Shown here: positions 7,950-8,739 of the stretch, in pieces | How positions within the stretch are numbered: the first letter of the stretch is position 1 | Layout: each line of letters starts with the position of its first letter | NCBI GenBank assembly: GCA_026461645.1 | Contig: JAPJMP010000232.1 | Location: 1 to 8,739 of the forward strand | Direction of reading: 5' to 3' | Source: Burkholderiales bacterium | GTDB taxonomy: Bacteria > Pseudomonadota > Gammaproteobacteria > Burkholderiales > UBA11063 | Length of the DNA: 8,739 nucleotides | The notes under the pieces: generated by a model | What the model saw: the letters and a program-made list of their open reading frames with translations, nothing else | The model's database searches: none | Told to the model about the DNA's origin: nothing | Translations under genes and position numbers: made by a program

Positions 7950-8603
7950 ATGACTAAAAAAATTGCAGTGATCTTGGCTGGATGTGGCAGATGGGACGGT
8001 TCAGAAATCCATGAATCAGTATTAACCTTGCTATCTATTGTGCAAAATGGTGGCAGCTATCAATGTTTTAGTTTAGATAAAGAACAATATCAAGTAGTGA
8101 ATCATTTATCAGAGCAACCGGTGCCACAAGAAAAAAGAAACATGTTAGTTGAATCCGCTAGAATTGCTCGTGGTGCGGTTAAACCGATTAATGAATTAGA
8201 TTATAATAGCTTTGATGCGCTAATTATTCCTGGCGGCAATGGCACTGCTTTTAATTTGTTCTCTTTAGCTTATGCTGGAGCAGACTACACTGTTGACGAA
8301 GCAATTAAAAATATATGTTTGAGTTTTACGCAACATAAGAAACCAGTTGGTTTTATTTGTATTGCTCCGGCCATGATACCTATTATTTATGGCTCTACAG
8401 TAAATTTTACCATTGGTAATGATTCGGAATTAATTAAATTATTAGAAACAAAAGGAGCAAAACACTTTAAACATACTGTCGATGAAATTCATGTTGATAG
8501 TGTCAATAAAGTTGTATCAACACCTGCTTACATGCTAGCGCAAAACATAGCCGAGGCTTATACCGGAATTAAAAAATTAGTTGATCAAATTTTCTTACTG
8601 TAA
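7950..8603 (+). CDS. elbB: ElbB, DJ-1/GATase1-like isoprenoid biosynthesis-associated glyoxalase
   Basis: A 217-residue cytoplasmic protein of the ElbB (ElbA/YhbL) branch of the DJ-1/PfpI class I amidotransferase-like fold. E. coli ElbB has been reported to have glyoxalase activity, and the family is historically linked to isoprenoid synthesis; its physiological role remains loosely defined. Diagnostic blocks are the N-terminal LAGCGRWDGSEIHESVLTLL (9-28), RNMLVESARIARG, DALIIPGGNGTAFNL, GFICIAPAMIPII with the presumed nucleophile C137, and a C-terminal PAYMLAQNIAEAYTGIKKLV. Length equals the family norm. The ATG at 7950 has GGAG 8 bases upstream and follows the pepN stop by 15 bases, so it is likely co-transcribed with zapE and pepN. 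The upstream frameshift might reduce its expression by polarity if real. The stop codon borders a terminator hairpin that serves the opposite strand. Confidence 0.93.
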   Translation: MTKKIAVILAGCGRWDGSEIHESVLTLLSIVQNGGSYQCFSLDKEQYQVVNHLSEQPVPQEKRNMLVESARIARGAVKPINELDYNSFDALIIPGGNGTAFNLFSLAYAGADYTVDEAIKNICLSFTQHKKPVGFICIAPAMIPIIYGSTVNFTIGNDSELIKLLETKGAKHFKHTVDEIHVDSVNKVVSTPAYMLAQNIAEAYTGIKKLVDQIFLL

Positions 8604-8629
8604 AAAAAGCTAGCCTAAATGGCTAGCTT
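8602..8629 (-). terminator. Intrinsic terminator for a minus-strand gene entering from the right
   Basis: A perfect 9-base stem, AAGCTAGCC (8607-8615) with GGCTAGCTT (8621-8629), closes a 5-base loop TAAAT. Read on the minus strand, the stem runs into a tract of seven T (8608-8602), the classic rho-independent layout. On the plus strand no T tract follows. The T tract overlaps the last two bases of the elbB stop codon. It lies 15 bases beyond the stop of the partial minus-strand frame at 8644, supporting that frame as a real gene end. Confidence 0.8.
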
Positions 8630-8643
8630 AGATTCACAATTTC

Positions 8644-8739
8644 CTAAATTCCGCAAATTTTGGGCACTATGACGCTGCATAGTGCAAAAATTTCTTTTTG
8701 TTGCTTGGTAATTTCAGCAATAACAATTTTATCGTCAAA
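8644..8739 (-). CDS. 3' end of an unidentified convergent gene, cut by the right edge
   Basis: Reading the minus strand from the right edge, one frame stays open for 31 codons, from FDDKIVIAEITKQQKEIF to PKICGI, and ends at a TAG (8646-8644). A strong minus-strand terminator follows within 15 bases, which is the main reason to believe this is a genuine C-terminus. A second minus-strand frame is also open for about 23 codons, so the frame choice is not secure. The fragment is too short to name a family. A large hairpin (8655-8693) lies inside it, which is unusual within coding sequence. Confidence 0.45.
   Translation of the reverse strand, partial: FDDKIVIAEITKQQKEIFALCSVIVPKICGI
8655..8699 (+). 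terminator. Long hairpin, candidate plus-strand terminator for the zapE-pepN-elbB cluster
   Basis: A perfect inverted repeat, GCACTATG (8664-8671) and CATAGTGC (8678-8685), has a 6-base loop ACGCTG. It extends through a small internal loop (GG against A) into AAATTTT (8655-8661) paired with AAAATTT (8687-8693). The 3' side continues as TTTCTTTTTG, a plausible T-rich tail on the plus strand. It starts about 50 bases after the elbB stop. The lower stem is AT only and the tail is interrupted by C, so terminator function is likely but not certain. Confidence 0.5.

Noticed and set aside
8607..8629. The hairpin directly after elbB as the elbB terminator
   Set aside because: On the plus strand the stem is followed by AGATTC, with no T tract; the T tract exists only on the minus strand.

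Overview
The window is AT-rich (by eye about one third G+C) and densely coded. Its gene content (ZapE, PepN of the M1 proteobacterial type, ElbB, an RnfB-type ferredoxin, lipid A modification-type enzymes) points to a Gram-negative proteobacterium of the gamma/beta group. The base composition would suit a Francisella-like, other host-associated, or streamlined lineage, but I cannot place it more precisely from sequence alone. No tRNA, rRNA, IS element, CRISPR array or long repeat is visible, and no gap between genes exceeds 300 bases.

The layout is two divergent gene clusters around a 90-base intergenic region (4096-4185). Leftward (minus strand), in transcription order: an unrecognised 324-residue protein (4095 to 3121), a soluble RnfB-like protein with three Fe-S cysteine motifs that overlaps it by 8 bases, a multi-spanning ArnT/PMT-type (GT39) glycosyltransferase, a PAP2 phosphatase resembling the lipid A phosphatase LpxF, and the first codons of another gene running off the left edge. 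The tight spacing suggests one operon. Its last part looks like an envelope (probably lipid A) modification module, with one enzyme removing a phosphate and another transferring a sugar from a polyprenyl carrier.

Rightward (plus strand): zapE (AFG1-like division ATPase), pepN (aminopeptidase N) and elbB (DJ-1/GATase1-like), separated by 15-21 bases. pepN is interrupted by a one-base frameshift near a TTTTT run at 7003-7007. The catalytic domain is open and intact, and the C-terminal helical domain continues in another frame, so the locus is a recent pseudogene, a sequencing error, or (less likely) a slippage site.

The right edge (8604-8739) holds the tail of a convergent minus-strand gene followed by a clear intrinsic terminator for that strand, plus a second long hairpin that may terminate the plus-strand operon. 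I see no convincing previously undescribed system. The items most worth a second look are the pepN frameshift, the phosphatase/glycosyltransferase pair, and the unknown protein coupled to the RnfB-like ferredoxin.
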